64,000 nucleotides of DNA, taken from Chitinophagaceae bacterium (lineage in GTDB: Bacteria > Bacteroidota > Bacteroidia > Chitinophagales > Chitinophagaceae). Where the stretch lies: the NCBI GenBank assembly GCA_947447265.1, contig CANFKC010000028.1:1-64000 (forward strand), given 5' to 3'. Shown here piece after piece: positions 42,835 to 54,100 of the stretch (within the stretch, counting starts at the first letter, position 1; every line of letters begins with the position of its first letter). The translations under genes and the position numbers were made by a program. The notes under the pieces are model-generated. The model was given only the letters and a program-made list of their open reading frames with translations. It did no database searches and was not told the DNA's origin.

Positions 42835-42990
42835 ATGACGGGGAAGCAATTAGCTACGCAGGCTTATACATTAAAGAGAGGCGAGCAGCTGTTAACATTA
42901 CCGTTACAAGGCCTAGCTGCAGGCACTTATCTCGTTTCGCTGGAAGGGGCGCATGGTATAATTGCTACCCGGGCAGTGGTGGTTCAGTAA
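42835..42990 (+). pseudogene. Detached T9SS sorting-domain remnant of the ASST-like gene
   Basis: In the +1 frame relative to the upstream gene, 51 codons from ATG 42835 read MTGKQLATQAYTLKRGEQLL, then LPLQGLAAGTYLVSLEG and a final RAVVVQ, the typical second half of a type A sorting domain. The same frame runs upstream as far as a TGA near 42728. The first half of the domain (LYPNPA-like) is missing. An independent gene is unlikely: a cytoplasmic half-domain would be useless. Confidence 0.65.
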
Positions 42991-43011
42991 GACTCAAAAA
43001 ATATACTTCCT

Positions 43012-43044
43012 AAAAAAATAAAGCACCGGCCACAGCCGGTGCTT
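43012..43044 (-). terminator. Terminator of the desaturase gene
   Basis: AAGCACCGGC (43021-43030) pairs with GCCGGTGCTT (43035-43044). A T-rich tail follows on the minus strand. Confidence 0.85.
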
Positions 43045-43070
43045 TTGATATAATAGAGTACAAAGTTCAA

Positions 43071-43832
43071 TTACCAGGTGCCGCCACCGCCGGCATAAGA
43101 AGCGCCGTCTTTAGGAAGCTTCACAATGCCTACCACAGCAAAAAAGCGGATAATAGGATAGATCGGGTCAAACTCATGCCACTTTTGGCCAAAGTTGATA
43201 GAAGATGGATTTTTGTGATGGTTATTGTGGTAAGATTCGCCCAGCATAAGAAAATCGACCGGAAGGAGGTTAGAAGAAGTATTTTTCATTTCATGGTTTT
43301 TATAACCATACTTATGCGCATACCAGTTAACAATAGCGCCGTGCACCGGGCTCATTACTATTAAAATAGGTAATAACAGGTATTGCCAAGGCGACGTAGC
43401 AAACTTAACAAAGAAAGCAACATATAAAGCAACCATAATAATACGAGGGATCATAGAACCGAATATCCTGTCAAAAGCGGGCCAATCAGGCACATTTTTA
43501 GTGAATTTCGGGTCAATTGGTGTAGTATTATCTAATATGCCTACATACGATCTGTAGGTCTGCATCATCATATCCATCAGGTTTTTAGAATATGCCGGCG
43601 AGTGCGGATCGTCTTCGGTATCAGTATATGCATGATGCATACGGTGCATAATGGCATAAGCGCGCGGACTTAAATAAGAAGAACCCTGAGTAATAAAAGA
43701 AAGGATAAAGAAAAATTTCTCCCAGCCTTTGCTCATGCTAAAAGCCCCATGCGCCCCGTATCTGTGATGAAAAAATGTTTGGCAAAATAAAGAAGTGTAC
43801 CAGATTGTAAAAAAGAAAATGAGAACGATCAT
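43071..43832 (-). CDS. Acyl-CoA desaturase (delta-9 type)
   Basis: The 253-aa membrane di-iron enzyme has the three histidine boxes: HHRYGAH (22-28), HRMHH (63-67) and ESYHNNHH in the C-terminal half. Four membrane helices lie in two pairs. It introduces a double bond into saturated acyl chains and so sets membrane fluidity. It is shorter at the N-terminus than many relatives, which often have one more helix before the first box. The C-terminus is Gly-rich (SYAGGGGTW). It is a single gene. Confidence 0.92.
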   Translation of the reverse strand: MIVLIFFFTIWYTSLFCQTFFHHRYGAHGAFSMSKGWEKFFFILSFITQGSSYLSPRAYAIMHRMHHAYTDTEDDPHSPAYSKNLMDMMMQTYRSYVGILDNTTPIDPKFTKNVPDWPAFDRIFGSMIPRIIMVALYVAFFVKFATSPWQYLLLPILIVMSPVHGAIVNWYAHKYGYKNHEMKNTSSNLLPVDFLMLGESYHNNHHKNPSSINFGQKWHEFDPIYPIIRFFAVVGIVKLPKDGASYAGGGGTW

Positions 43833-44086
43833 TCAAAAAATTATTTAGTGTGCAAATTTACTGGAAACAAATGATGCAGAAAACATAAGATTTGCCAACT
43901 ATTAATGATAATGGTCATTTTTGACTACAACATGATTATGATTCGCCCCAAACACCCCTATAAATTTAACCAGTAATTAAAAACGCATACATCAACATGT
44001 AATTTATTAGGGAGCCTATAGCGCAATCCTTAAAAATTGCTTAAATTACGCCCAAATTTATATTTAGTCCTTAAACGCTCCTCTAT

Positions 44087-47000
44087 ATGTTTTCTTCTTC
44101 TAAACGGATGATCAGGAATTGTGCGCTCATGGTTGCTGTGTGTGGTTCTTTGTTTGCTAACCAGGTTTTGGCCCAGCAAAACACTGCGGATAATTCCATC
44201 CAGTCTATACAGCGAAATAAAATTGATAACACAACCAAATCAATAACATTTTCACCATCTGCAGGCTGGACCCGTGATCAGGCGAATGAGATCTTTAAAA
44301 AATATTTCAATTTTGAAGGCCCAACCAATAAAATGGTGCTGAAAAACACAACGACTACCAAAACAGGTATTACTGTTGACAGGTATACGCAATACTATAA
44401 AGGAGTTAAGGTAGAACACGGGGATTATACTCTTACTATTAAGGACGGCAAAGTGCGTTTTATTAATGGTAATGTTTACCAGCCTGAAACTGCACTAGCT
44501 ACAACTGCAGCTATTACAGAAAATGCCGCATTCGCAAAGGCGAAACAATATGTAGGCGCAAGTAAGTATATGTGGGAAGACCCCGCAGCTGAGGCTTTTA
44601 TTAAAGCGACCTACCACAAAGCAGATACTTCTTATCTGCCAAAAGGAAACCTTTGCTGGATAGAAGATATGCAGAAGGGCAAAGATGACAGGAAACTGCA
44701 CCTGGCCTATTCGTTTGATATATATGCTACCAACCCGGTTACCCGCCAGGTAATATATGTTGATGCCAATACCGGGCACATATTGTTCGCTAACAACATG
44801 ATACATAATACTGCGGCTTCAGTAAAAACGTTATACAGCGGCGTGGTGGGCACACAAACTGCACATATTGGTGCTAACTATCGTTTATTTGATTCTACCC
44901 GCGGTAACGGCGTTTATACCCGCAGTCTGCACGGCACATCAACCATATCTGGTGCAACAGAAATTACAAGTACTACCAATATCTGGCCTACAGTTGCAGC
45001 TGATACCTGCGCACTGGATGCACATTGGGGCGCTGAAATGGTATATGACTACTGGAACACCCAACATAGCCGCCTGAGCTGGGATGGTTCTAACGGTATA
45101 TTGTTACAGTTTGTACATTATAACACATCTTACGACAATGCATTCTGGGATGGAAGTGAAATGTGTTATGGCGATGGCAGCGGTGTGGCAGCAGGTGGTT
45201 TCAGTCCGCTGACCAGTCTGGACGTTACCGGCCACGAAATAGGCCACGGTGTATGCCAGGCAACAGCCGGACTTGTTTACGCCCGCGAATCAGGTGCAAT
45301 GAATGAAGGCTTCAGCGATTGCTGGGCAGCAAGCATTGAAAACTGGGCCAACCCTCATGAAACTGACGCAGTTGCAAAACAACCCTGGAAAATAGGTGAA
45401 GAAATTGGTGGCGGTGCTCCACTTCGCAGCATGGACAATCCTGCACTTGAAGGAAACCCTTCTTCCATCCGTGATGGTAACTGGGTACCTGCAACGACAG
45501 CTGATGGCTGTGCAACACCAAACACAGCAAACGACCAATGCGGTGTGCATACCAATAGCGGTGTGCTGAACCACTGGTATTATTTTGTTGTAGTCGGTGG
45601 AACCGGAACAAACTCATTGGGCACGGCTTACGCTGTAAGTGGTATCGGCTGGGTAAAAGCATCTGATATCCTCTACCAAACTGAGCTTACCCTAGCAAGC
45701 ACAGATGACTATGCGGCATGCCGTGTAGCATCAATAGCTGCAGCAACTACATTATATGGTGCATGTTCTGCTGAAGTACAATGTGTTACCGATGCCTGGC
45801 ATGCAGTGGGCGTAGGTCCTTCATTTATTCCCTGCACTCCGCAAATCGGGTTTGTTGCTACTAGCATGAATGTTACCGAAAGAGCTACGGCAACATCTTG
45901 TCCTGCAAGCCATACTGTAACTATAGGTCTGAAAGCGATAGGAACACCAATAACAGGTGGTAGCCCAACGGTTACAGTAATTGCGGCTTATGGTACAGCG
46001 GTAGCGGGAGTTGATTATTCTTTGAGCTCTGCTTCTCTTACTTTCTCTCCTGGCGATACCACTACCCATTATGCAACTATGACCATAGTTGACAATGCAG
46101 TAGTACATGACAGCAAGTATGTGAAATTCGGCTTTACCCTGGCTACCGGCGGCAGTACTGCAACAATTTCTCCTCTTTACGATTCTTTACTGGTTAATAT
46201 ATATAATAATGACAGCGTGCCAAGTTCAGGTGGTTTCGAATACCACATGCTGGATACTGCCGATGCGGTTCTCGGCGGCAGCTATGCTACCTGTAACCTT
46301 ACCTCAGCATTCGCAGGTGCAAATAAGAGAGGCCACTCCCAATACTTACTCGATGTAAGCGAAATGGCAGCGGCAGGAGTAAGGGCCGGCGTTCCTATTA
46401 CACAATTAGGCATGAGGGTACTTACTAAAAGCTCAACAGCACCATTTATAGGTTATACCGTTTCCATGGCAAATACAAGTGCGGGTAACCTGGCCACTGG
46501 TTATGCCAGCGGAACTTTCGTAACGGTATTTTCAGGCAACTTCACTACTTATGTTGGTTTAGATACCATCACCTTCAGCACACCGTTCACATGGGATGGT
46601 ACAAGCAATGTAGCCGTAAATGTTTGTTGGGGTAGCAATGCCGCAGCCTTCAGCGGTAACGACCAGATGGCTGGTGTTGATAACAACCCTTATATAATTA
46701 CCAACCGTACAGGTACCAATGGCGGCACCGGTACAGGTTGCTCACTCGGCTGGAGCGGAGCAGGAACGGGTACTGCAAGGCCATTTATGCGCTTCAGGCA
46801 AACAACGCCACCGGCAGCCATTGAAACAGCGGCAGGTAGCACACGCACCTGGGATGTTAAAGCAGGCACAGAAGTTTACTTCTACACCCCGACAGCGGAT
46901 ACCAATGTTATAGCAGGTCTTAATAACGAAACAGTGAATCTTGGTTGCGTAGCTGCTACAGTTACACAGGCAGGTACTGGTTTTACTGCATCTTCTTTCT

Positions 47001-49321
47001 CAGCAGCCAACAGGTCACGTAAAGAAATATCAATAACACCAACCACCGGCACCGGCGCTACTTACGATGTTACCTTCTACATGACCAATGCAGAATTGAG
47101 CGGTACAGCGGCATCAACATTATACCTGCTTAAAACCACATCGCCAACCGATGCCGGTATTAACGGTACTAATACTACTTTAGTAACGCCTACATTAACA
47201 ACAGCTACTACTTACGTAGGCTTTAAAGGAACCTTCACCGGATTTGGCAGGTACTTCCTTACAGATGGCCCGTTATGCACAGCGCCTACTACCACCGTTA
47301 CAGCTTCAGGTGCAACAACCTTCTGCACCGGTGGCAGCGTTGTACTTACCGCGGCATCAGGTGCTGGTTATTCTTACCAGTGGCAAGTGGGTGGCTCGCC
47401 AATTGCAGGCGCAACCACAGCAAGTTACACAGCAAACACAGCTGGTACTTATAATGTAGTAGTAACACAGGGAACCTGTAGCGCAACATCGGCTTCAACC
47501 GTGGTAACTATACTTACTGTTTCAGCATCGCCTATTGGTGGTGCAACCGGTGTATGTGTTGGCTCAACCGCAGTAGCGACAGATGCTACAACCGGTGGTA
47601 CCTGGAGCAGCAGCAATACTTCAGTTGCGTCCATCGATGCTTCAGGGGTTATGTATGGCGTTGCAGTGGGCACCGTTACCATTTCTTATGCGGTAACAAA
47701 TGCATGCGGTACTGCAACAGCAGTGCGCACAATAACTGTTTCCAACCCAACAACTGTTGCAGCAATTACGGGTGCCACACCGGTTTGCCCGGGTAGCACC
47801 ATTACCCTTACCGATGCAACAGCATCAGGTACCTGGAGCGTATCTGCTGCTTCTATAGCTACAGTTAATGCAACCGGTATTGTAACTGGCCTATCGGCAG
47901 GCACGGCGACCATAACCTACAGCGTTACCAATGCTGCAGGTTGTGTATCATTTGCAACAACCAATGTTACAGTATTGGCAGGCCCTACAGCAGTAATTAC
48001 GCCTGTTGGCCCAACAACAGTATGTACTGGTTCAACGGTAACAATGAATGCGTCAACAGGTTCAGGTTATACCTACCAATGGCAAATAGGCGGAGTTAAT
48101 ATTGTTGGCGCAACAACTTCAAGTTATGCCGCAGGTACTACCGGTGTTTACACAGTAGTTATCTCTAATGGCAGTGGTTGTAACACTACTTCAGCAGGTA
48201 TATCAGTAACCATCAGCAGCGCTATGACAGTGGTGCCAGCGGTTACCGTAAACGTTACCCCTGGCGCCGTGCTTTGCACTGGCATGACAGCGGCATCTTA
48301 TACTGCAACTGTAGTAAATGGCGGCAGCAGCCCTACTTACCAATGGTATGTGAATGGCACAGCTGTAGCCACTACTCCAACTTACGCTTATTCACCTGCA
48401 AGCGGCGATATAGTAAAAGTGAAAATTACCAGCAGTGCACCATGTGCATTCCCTGATACAGCAACCAACAGCGTAACCATGAGCTTCAGCCCGTATGTTA
48501 ATCCGTCGGTAGCTATTAACCCTTATCCTAACGATACGGTTTGCCAGGGTACTGTTTCAACATTTACTGCAATACCAACTTATGGCGGCACTGCCCCAAC
48601 CTACTTATGGACTAAGAATGGTATTAACGTAGCTACTGGCCCTGCCTATACTTACGTACCTGTTGATGGCGATATGCTGATCTGCACTATGACCAGCAAC
48701 TTCCTGTGCCGCAACTACGATGTAGCTACCAGCGCACCGCTTACAGTTAAAGTAGATACCAATACCTTGAGTTCTTTAACTATTACTGCTAACCATGCAA
48801 GTATTGTTATTGGTATGCCGGTAACCTTTACGGCACATCCTGTACATGGCGGCCTTACCCCTGGTTATCAGTGGTACGTTAATGGTGCTGCGGTTGCAGG
48901 TGCTACCAATGCTACGTACACTACAACAACACTTATGTATGGTCAGGTAGTTACCTGCCAGATGGTTACCAGCGAATTGTGTGCGTTCCCATCAGCAACT
49001 ACCAGCAGCGGAATAACAGTAATTGTTGTGAGCAGCGTAGACCAACTGGGTGGCAATGGCAGCAATTTTGCTCTCACGCCAAACCCGAATAATGGTACGT
49101 TTGTAATTACCGGTACATTAGGTAACCTTAACGACCAGACCATTGCCATTAAAGTAACCAATATGCTGGGCCAGGTTGTTTACACAACAGAAGCAACCGT
49201 TAATAACGGCAGCATCAATGAGCACATTACTTTAAGAAACTCATTGGCATCAGGTATGTACCTTGTAAACATTACCTCTTCAGATGGCAGCGTTGTATTC
49301 CATGTTGCTATTGAGAAATAG
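44087..49321 (+). CDS. Giant T9SS-secreted M4 (thermolysin-like) metalloprotease with Calx-beta and Ig-like repeats
   Basis: The 1744-aa protein has a signal peptide (ending NQVLAQQ), an FTP-type propeptide with YKGVKVEHGDYTLTIKDGKV, and an M4 catalytic domain (about 260-575). The zinc site is complete: H383-E384-x-x-H387 in GHEIGHGV and E407 in AMNEGFSD, 20 residues on, as in thermolysin. A Calx-beta-like segment (AYGTAVAGVDYSLSSASL) follows, then a region with a jelly-roll look, at least six Ig-like repeats of about 80 residues (SYQWQVGGSPIAGATTASYT is a typical piece) and a type A sorting domain (LTPNPNNGTFVITG). It is predicted to be a surface protease. Its Ig array resembles that of the gene at 51113-56167. 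Confidence 0.9.
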   Translation: MFSSSKRMIRNCALMVAVCGSLFANQVLAQQNTADNSIQSIQRNKIDNTTKSITFSPSAGWTRDQANEIFKKYFNFEGPTNKMVLKNTTTTKTGITVDRYTQYYKGVKVEHGDYTLTIKDGKVRFINGNVYQPETALATTAAITENAAFAKAKQYVGASKYMWEDPAAEAFIKATYHKADTSYLPKGNLCWIEDMQKGKDDRKLHLAYSFDIYATNPVTRQVIYVDANTGHILFANNMIHNTAASVKTLYSGVVGTQTAHIGANYRLFDSTRGNGVYTRSLHGTSTISGATEITSTTNIWPTVAADTCALDAHWGAEMVYDYWNTQHSRLSWDGSNGILLQFVHYNTSYDNAFWDGSEMCYGDGSGVAAGGFSPLTSLDVTGHEIGHGVCQATAGLVYARESGAMNEGFSDCWAASIENWANPHETDAVAKQPWKIGEEIGGGAPLRSMDNPALEGNPSSIRDGNWVPATTADGCATPNTANDQCGVHTNSGVLNHWYYFVVVGGTGTNSLGTAYAVSGIGWVKASDILYQTELTLASTDDYAACRVASIAAATTLYGACSAEVQCVTDAWHAVGVGPSFIPCTPQIGFVATSMNVTERATATSCPASHTVTIGLKAIGTPITGGSPTVTVIAAYGTAVAGVDYSLSSASLTFSPGDTTTHYATMTIVDNAVVHDSKYVKFGFTLATGGSTATISPLYDSLLVNIYNNDSVPSSGGFEYHMLDTADAVLGGSYATCNLTSAFAGANKRGHSQYLLDVSEMAAAGVRAGVPITQLGMRVLTKSSTAPFIGYTVSMANTSAGNLATGYASGTFVTVFSGNFTTYVGLDTITFSTPFTWDGTSNVAVNVCWGSNAAAFSGNDQMAGVDNNPYIITNRTGTNGGTGTGCSLGWSGAGTGTARPFMRFRQTTPPAAIETAAGSTRTWDVKAGTEVYFYTPTADTNVIAGLNNETVNLGCVAATVTQAGTGFTASSFSAANRSRKEISITPTTGTGATYDVTFYMTNAELSGTAASTLYLLKTTSPTDAGINGTNTTLVTPTLTTATTYVGFKGTFTGFGRYFLTDGPLCTAPTTTVTASGATTFCTGGSVVLTAASGAGYSYQWQVGGSPIAGATTASYTANTAGTYNVVVTQGTCSATSASTVVTILTVSASPIGGATGVCVGSTAVATDATTGGTWSSSNTSVASIDASGVMYGVAVGTVTISYAVTNACGTATAVRTITVSNPTTVAAITGATPVCPGSTITLTDATASGTWSVSAASIATVNATGIVTGLSAGTATITYSVTNAAGCVSFATTNVTVLAGPTAVITPVGPTTVCTGSTVTMNASTGSGYTYQWQIGGVNIVGATTSSYAAGTTGVYTVVISNGSGCNTTSAGISVTISSAMTVVPAVTVNVTPGAVLCTGMTAASYTATVVNGGSSPTYQWYVNGTAVATTPTYAYSPASGDIVKVKITSSAPCAFPDTATNSVTMSFSPYVNPSVAINPYPNDTVCQGTVSTFTAIPTYGGTAPTYLWTKNGINVATGPAYTYVPVDGDMLICTMTSNFLCRNYDVATSAPLTVKVDTNTLSSLTITANHASIVIGMPVTFTAHPVHGGLTPGYQWYVNGAAVAGATNATYTTTTLMYGQVVTCQMVTSELCAFPSATTSSGITVIVVSSVDQLGGNGSNFALTPNPNNGTFVITGTLGNLNDQTIAIKVTNMLGQVVYTTEATVNNGSINEHITLRNSLASGMYLVNITSSDGSVVFHVAIEK

Positions 49322-49346
49322 GCATTAATAAACTAAGATAAAAGGC

Positions 49347-49379
49347 AAACAGGCTGCAGCGAAAGATGCAGCCTGTTTT
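49347..49379 (+). terminator. Terminator of the metalloprotease gene
   Basis: AAACAGGCTGCA (49347-49358) pairs with TGCAGCCTGTTT (49367-49378) across 8 bases. Confidence 0.85.
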
Positions 49380-49502
49380 GTGTTTAGGGGGGATGATATA
49401 AAGGGTAGTAAATACTCTTTAGTGAAATGGAAAAACGTAATGCTGACCAAACAACAAATCTGATTATGTTTTTCAGTAGCTTTATTATCAAGCCATCCAG
49501 AT

Positions 49503-51005
49503 ATGTCACCGCAAATACGTGTTTTTCTTCATGTAGTACTTTCCGCATCTGTTTTCTTTATAGAGGGTTGTTCATCGCGCGGGAAGTGGATAGATCAGTA
49601 TCCCGATGACTTTAAGCCGATATCCCGGCCCGAATTAATGTATACTTACAATCGTGATTCAATTTTTGTTACCGGTCTCACCGTGCTACAGATATCCGGA
49701 ATATATGCCAGCAATAACAACGAGGTATGGGCGGCAGACTGTGCCGGCGATATCTATTATTCAAAAGGAGGCACAGCATTCAGGGAACTTAGTGTACCTG
49801 CAAGCACGCAACTTAATGTATTACGTGGCGTAGGCGACGAGGTTTGGATAGGCGGTGTAGATGGAGTTATGCTGCACTGTAAAGGAGCCGTATGCACCAG
49901 AGAAAATTTGCCCGGTGTACCCAATACAATATGGGGGCTAGCTATTGCGAAAAACACCAGGAATGGCTGGGCCTGGAGCAATAATGGAACTGTTTACCGC
50001 AGGCACAACAACCAATGGGAATATGTTGACAGCATTGTAAAATATCGCATACACGATCTCTGGACGGACGAAAGCGGAGAAGAATGCTGGGCAGCAGGTA
50101 ACAATTTTACTTTGCTGCATTTCTTGAACGGAAAGTGGGATACGATACGACTCCATGAAGGGAAAGAGGACCTGTGGAATATTACAATGAGTGCAGATGG
50201 CAAGAGAGGGTGGACAGATGGAGGTCGCAAGACCTTTATGTTTGAAAATGATAAGTGGCGTCAGGATTTTATTTCTGAAAATGGTTGCGGTCTTATTAAA
50301 GCATCGGAGGATGGCACCGAGTGTTGGGCTGTTGGAGACGGAGAAATTTTCGAAACGAAAGGAGATGTTTACCACTACTACGATCATCAGTGGCACAGGT
50401 TACCAATCGTAACTAACTGTTGGGCGCCGCAGGATATCTGGTTTAACAAAAGCGAATGCTGGATTGCCGCTTATAAAGGAACCTATCATTCAAGCGACCT
50501 CAAATATTTTTCTGAAATTGATCCGGGTGAAAAGGAAAAATCAACCACATGCATTGCAAGAAATGACCATCATATGTGGCTGGGAGGCGACGATTACAAT
50601 ATTTTCAGGATTAATAATGAGGTAGTTTTTGGCTACCCTACTCTGGCCGCCATGCGTTACAACTTCAATCGGCAGAAGGATACTGTAATATTTGAATTCA
50701 GGTTTACAGCAAAACAAAGTGGCATCACGAAGAATGCACCAACCGAGCTATGGCTGAATAATTATGTTGCTGCTGATACATTGCACCCGACCAAAATTAA
50801 TTGTCCATTCACCATTACGGAAACAGACAGCATACAATGTGTTTGTAAAACAAGTATACCGTTCGGCGTGCTGCTGGCTGGCGCTCAGAATGTCCAAACG
50901 CTCAAAGCGAAGCTGGCCTTAAGTGTTCGAACCGAAGCCGGAAATGAAGTGATGACCTACGATCTGAAAGACGGTGCTGATCGATTCATCACATTGAGCA
51001 AATAA
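49503..51005 (+). CDS. Predicted beta-propeller lipoprotein
   Basis: The 500-aa protein has a short hydrophobic N-terminus with a lipobox-like FFIEGCSS (Cys near residue 23), so it is probably a lipoprotein. Repeated Trp/Gly units (NNNEVWAADCAGDIYYSKGG, GDEVWIGGVDGVMLHCKG, GEECWAAGNNFTLLHFLNGK, GTECWAVGDGEIFET, HHMWLGGDDYNIFRI) suggest a seven-bladed propeller of the kind seen in two-component Y_Y_Y or photosystem-stability-like proteins. The last 120 residues form a different beta domain. No function assigned. It sits between two giant surface-protein genes that converge on it. Confidence 0.7.
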   Translation: MSPQIRVFLHVVLSASVFFIEGCSSRGKWIDQYPDDFKPISRPELMYTYNRDSIFVTGLTVLQISGIYASNNNEVWAADCAGDIYYSKGGTAFRELSVPASTQLNVLRGVGDEVWIGGVDGVMLHCKGAVCTRENLPGVPNTIWGLAIAKNTRNGWAWSNNGTVYRRHNNQWEYVDSIVKYRIHDLWTDESGEECWAAGNNFTLLHFLNGKWDTIRLHEGKEDLWNITMSADGKRGWTDGGRKTFMFENDKWRQDFISENGCGLIKASEDGTECWAVGDGEIFETKGDVYHYYDHQWHRLPIVTNCWAPQDIWFNKSECWIAAYKGTYHSSDLKYFSEIDPGEKEKSTTCIARNDHHMWLGGDDYNIFRINNEVVFGYPTLAAMRYNFNRQKDTVIFEFRFTAKQSGITKNAPTELWLNNYVAADTLHPTKINCPFTITETDSIQCVCKTSIPFGVLLAGAQNVQTLKAKLALSVRTEAGNEVMTYDLKDGADRFITLSK

Positions 51006-51058
51006 GAAGAAGGTTATACTCCGAAACCACAACAAAAAGAACCAGGTAGCGTAACAAA

Positions 51059-51087
51059 AAAAGCACCCTCTTTTCAGAAGGTGCTTT
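51059..51087. terminator. Bidirectional terminator between the lipoprotein and Ig-repeat genes
   Basis: A stem of about 12 bp with one mismatch (51059-51071 with 51075-51087) lies between two converging genes, with A/T runs on both sides. Confidence 0.75.
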
Positions 51088-51112
51088 TGCAATTTTAAAG
51101 AACTGTTCGTAA

Positions 51113-54100
51113 TTATTTGTTCAGCACCATGTGCATTACATAACTGCCTTCGGCAGAAATGATGTTGATCACGTATATGCCGTTTGCCAGAGTGCGGTCG
51201 AGCGTAATGTGCTCGTTAAGTGTACCGTTAGTTATTTGTGCATCGTTGATGTAGATGATCTGTCCGAGCATGTCCGCTACTTTAATGGTTACCTTGCCAT
51301 CAGCAATGGCATCAATTGTTCCGCTGATCGTGAACGTACCATTGTTAGGGTTTGGAACGAGTAAGAACGAACCCGCTGTGTGCTGTTGATCTTTGATGCC
51401 GGCTGGAACCAATGTTACCAATATGCCATTGCTTATTGCAGGGTTAGGCGATGCGCAAGGGTCGCTGCTTGTTACGCGGCAGGTAACCACTTGGCCAGAA
51501 CCCAGAACAGTGGACACATAAACTGAATTGGTAGCGCCAGGAACAACAAGGCCGTTCAGCAACCACTGGTATGCAGGCGAAGAACCACCATGAGGTGCAG
51601 TAGCAGTAAATGTTACCGGCTGGCCAAGTGCAGTAATAGTCAGGCGGCTTGCAGTAATGGTAACGGTATTGCTTACGTTGGTATCGACAGTTATGGTTAG
51701 TGGGCTGCTTACTGCAGTATCTATAGTAAGGCAAGGGAAACTACTACGTAGGGTTACCAGTATCACATCGCCATTTGCAGGCAAGTAGGTATACGAGCTA
51801 GCTGCAGTAGCGAAGATGCCATTCTTTGTCCAGGTGTAGGTAGGAGCAGAACCACCGTTAACAGCAACCGGAGTAAGCGTAACCGGAGTACCCGAACAAA
51901 CCGTATCGTTAGGATAAGGACTGATGCTAACAGAAGGAGTTATAAAACCACTGATAGTTATGGTAACGCTTGCTGAAGCGGTATCAGGTAATGCGCAGGT
52001 TGCATTGCTGGTAAGTTTTACCTTAACAACATCGCCGGCACCAGGTGTGTAGCGCATGGTTGATGTAGTTGCCGTTGCTGTGCCGTTTACATACCATTGG
52101 TATGCCGGAGCAGAACCACCGTTTACAGGAATTGCTGTAAACGTATCAGACACCGAGCCAGAACAAAGAATAATACCCGGATTAGCAGTAATGGAAACTG
52201 CAGGTACAACTGTTGTGCCAGAAGTAACCGTTATAACCGTACCCGCTGATGTTGTAGCACAGCCGCTTGCGTTGGTAATAACAACCGTCATTACACCCGC
52301 GGTTGATGCATTGTAAGAAGCATTGGTAGCGCCGGAAATATTTGAACCACCAATTTTCCACTGATAGCTCAGGCCACTGCCTGCAGTCGCATTCAGAATT
52401 ACATGGCCACCAGTACAGAATGTTGTAGGGCCCGCTGCGGTAATGGTTGCAGCAGGTGCAGCTAATACTGTTATTACCGTTGTTGCGAACGACGTACAAC
52501 CGCTGGCATTGGTAACACTGTATTTAATAGTATCGCTACCTGCAGCTATACCGCGAACAACACCTGTAGTAGAAACAGTAGCAATCGTAGTATTGGTTGA
52601 ACTCCACACACCACCGGTGGTAGCGTCAGCAAGTGTTATAGTATTACCAGGGCAAACAGTTGTTGCGCCAGTTATTGCTGCCACAGTTGTTGGTGCAGAA
52701 ACGGTCATTGTTCTGGTAGCAACAGCAGTTCCGCAGGCATTGGTTACAGAGTATGATATTACCGCAGTACCTGCCGCAAGACCGTATACAATACCTGCTG
52801 AGCTTACCGAAGCAATACCTGTGCTACCACTTGTCCAGGTGCCACCAGTAGTGGCATCGGTAAGTGTAGTGTTAGCGCCAATACAAACGGCACTCGCGCC
52901 ACTGATTGGCGCGGCATAAGCAGCATTAACAGTAACAGTAATGGTTGAAGAAGAAGCTACACAACTACCTTGTGTAATAACAACGTTATAAACGCCGCTT
53001 GTTGTAACAGTATATGTTGCACTTGTAGCACCTGAAATATTGGTGCCACCAACCTGCCACTGGTATGTATAACCAGAGCCGGTGCTTGAACTCAATGTAA
53101 CACTGCCACCCGCGCAGAACGTAGTGGCGCCTCCTGCAGTAGCAGTTGCGCTGATGCCGGAAGTAACAGTTACAGTTGTTGTAGCGCGGGAAACACAACC
53201 AAATGAATTGGTTACGGTATAAGTAATAGGAGCAGAACCGACAGCAACGCCAGTAACCACACCCGATGTGTTAATAGTTGCAATGCCCGTTGCGCCACTT
53301 GTCCATACTCCACCCGCAGTTGCATCAGCAAGTGTAATACTGCCACCTGAGCAAACAGTTGTAGTACCCGTGATTGCTGCCACAGTTGTTGGGCTGTTAA
53401 CGGTTATACTGCGCGTTGCTACAGCAGTGCCGCAGGCATTGGTTACAGAATAGCTGATAACAGCAGTACCGGCTGCAACACCGGTAATTACACCACTCGA
53501 GTTAATTGTTGCAATACCAGTTGAACCACTGCTCCATACGCCACCGGTTGATGTATCGGCTACTGTAGCTGTAGCGGCAATACAAACTGACGATGCACCG
53601 GTAATAGGTGCGGCATAAACTGTATTGATGGTTACTGTGGTTGCAGAAGAAGTTGCAGCACACGCGCCTGACCGTATAACTACTGTATAGTTACCTGCCA
53701 CGCTTGCCGTGTAGCTGGCATTGGTAGCAGCGGTAATAGGTGTGCCGCCTAACTGCCATTGATAAGTATAGCCAGTTCCGGTATTCGCATTAAGAACTAC
53801 GCTGCCACCTGTGCAGAAGGTAGTAGGTCCGGCTGGAGTGATTGTTGCAGAGATACCAACGTTAACGGTAACCGTTGCAGTAGCGCGTGCCACGCAACCA
53901 AAACCGTTGGTAACGGTATAGCTTATGATAGCAGAACCAGCACCAACACCGGTAACAACCCCCGATGTGTTAACAGTGGCGATGCCTGTGCTTCCGCTGG
54001 TCCATACGCCACCGGTGGTTGCATCAGTTAATGTAATAGTGCCGCCGGCGCATACGCTTGCAGGGCCGGAAATAGAGGCTACCGTTGGTAGCGGATTAAT

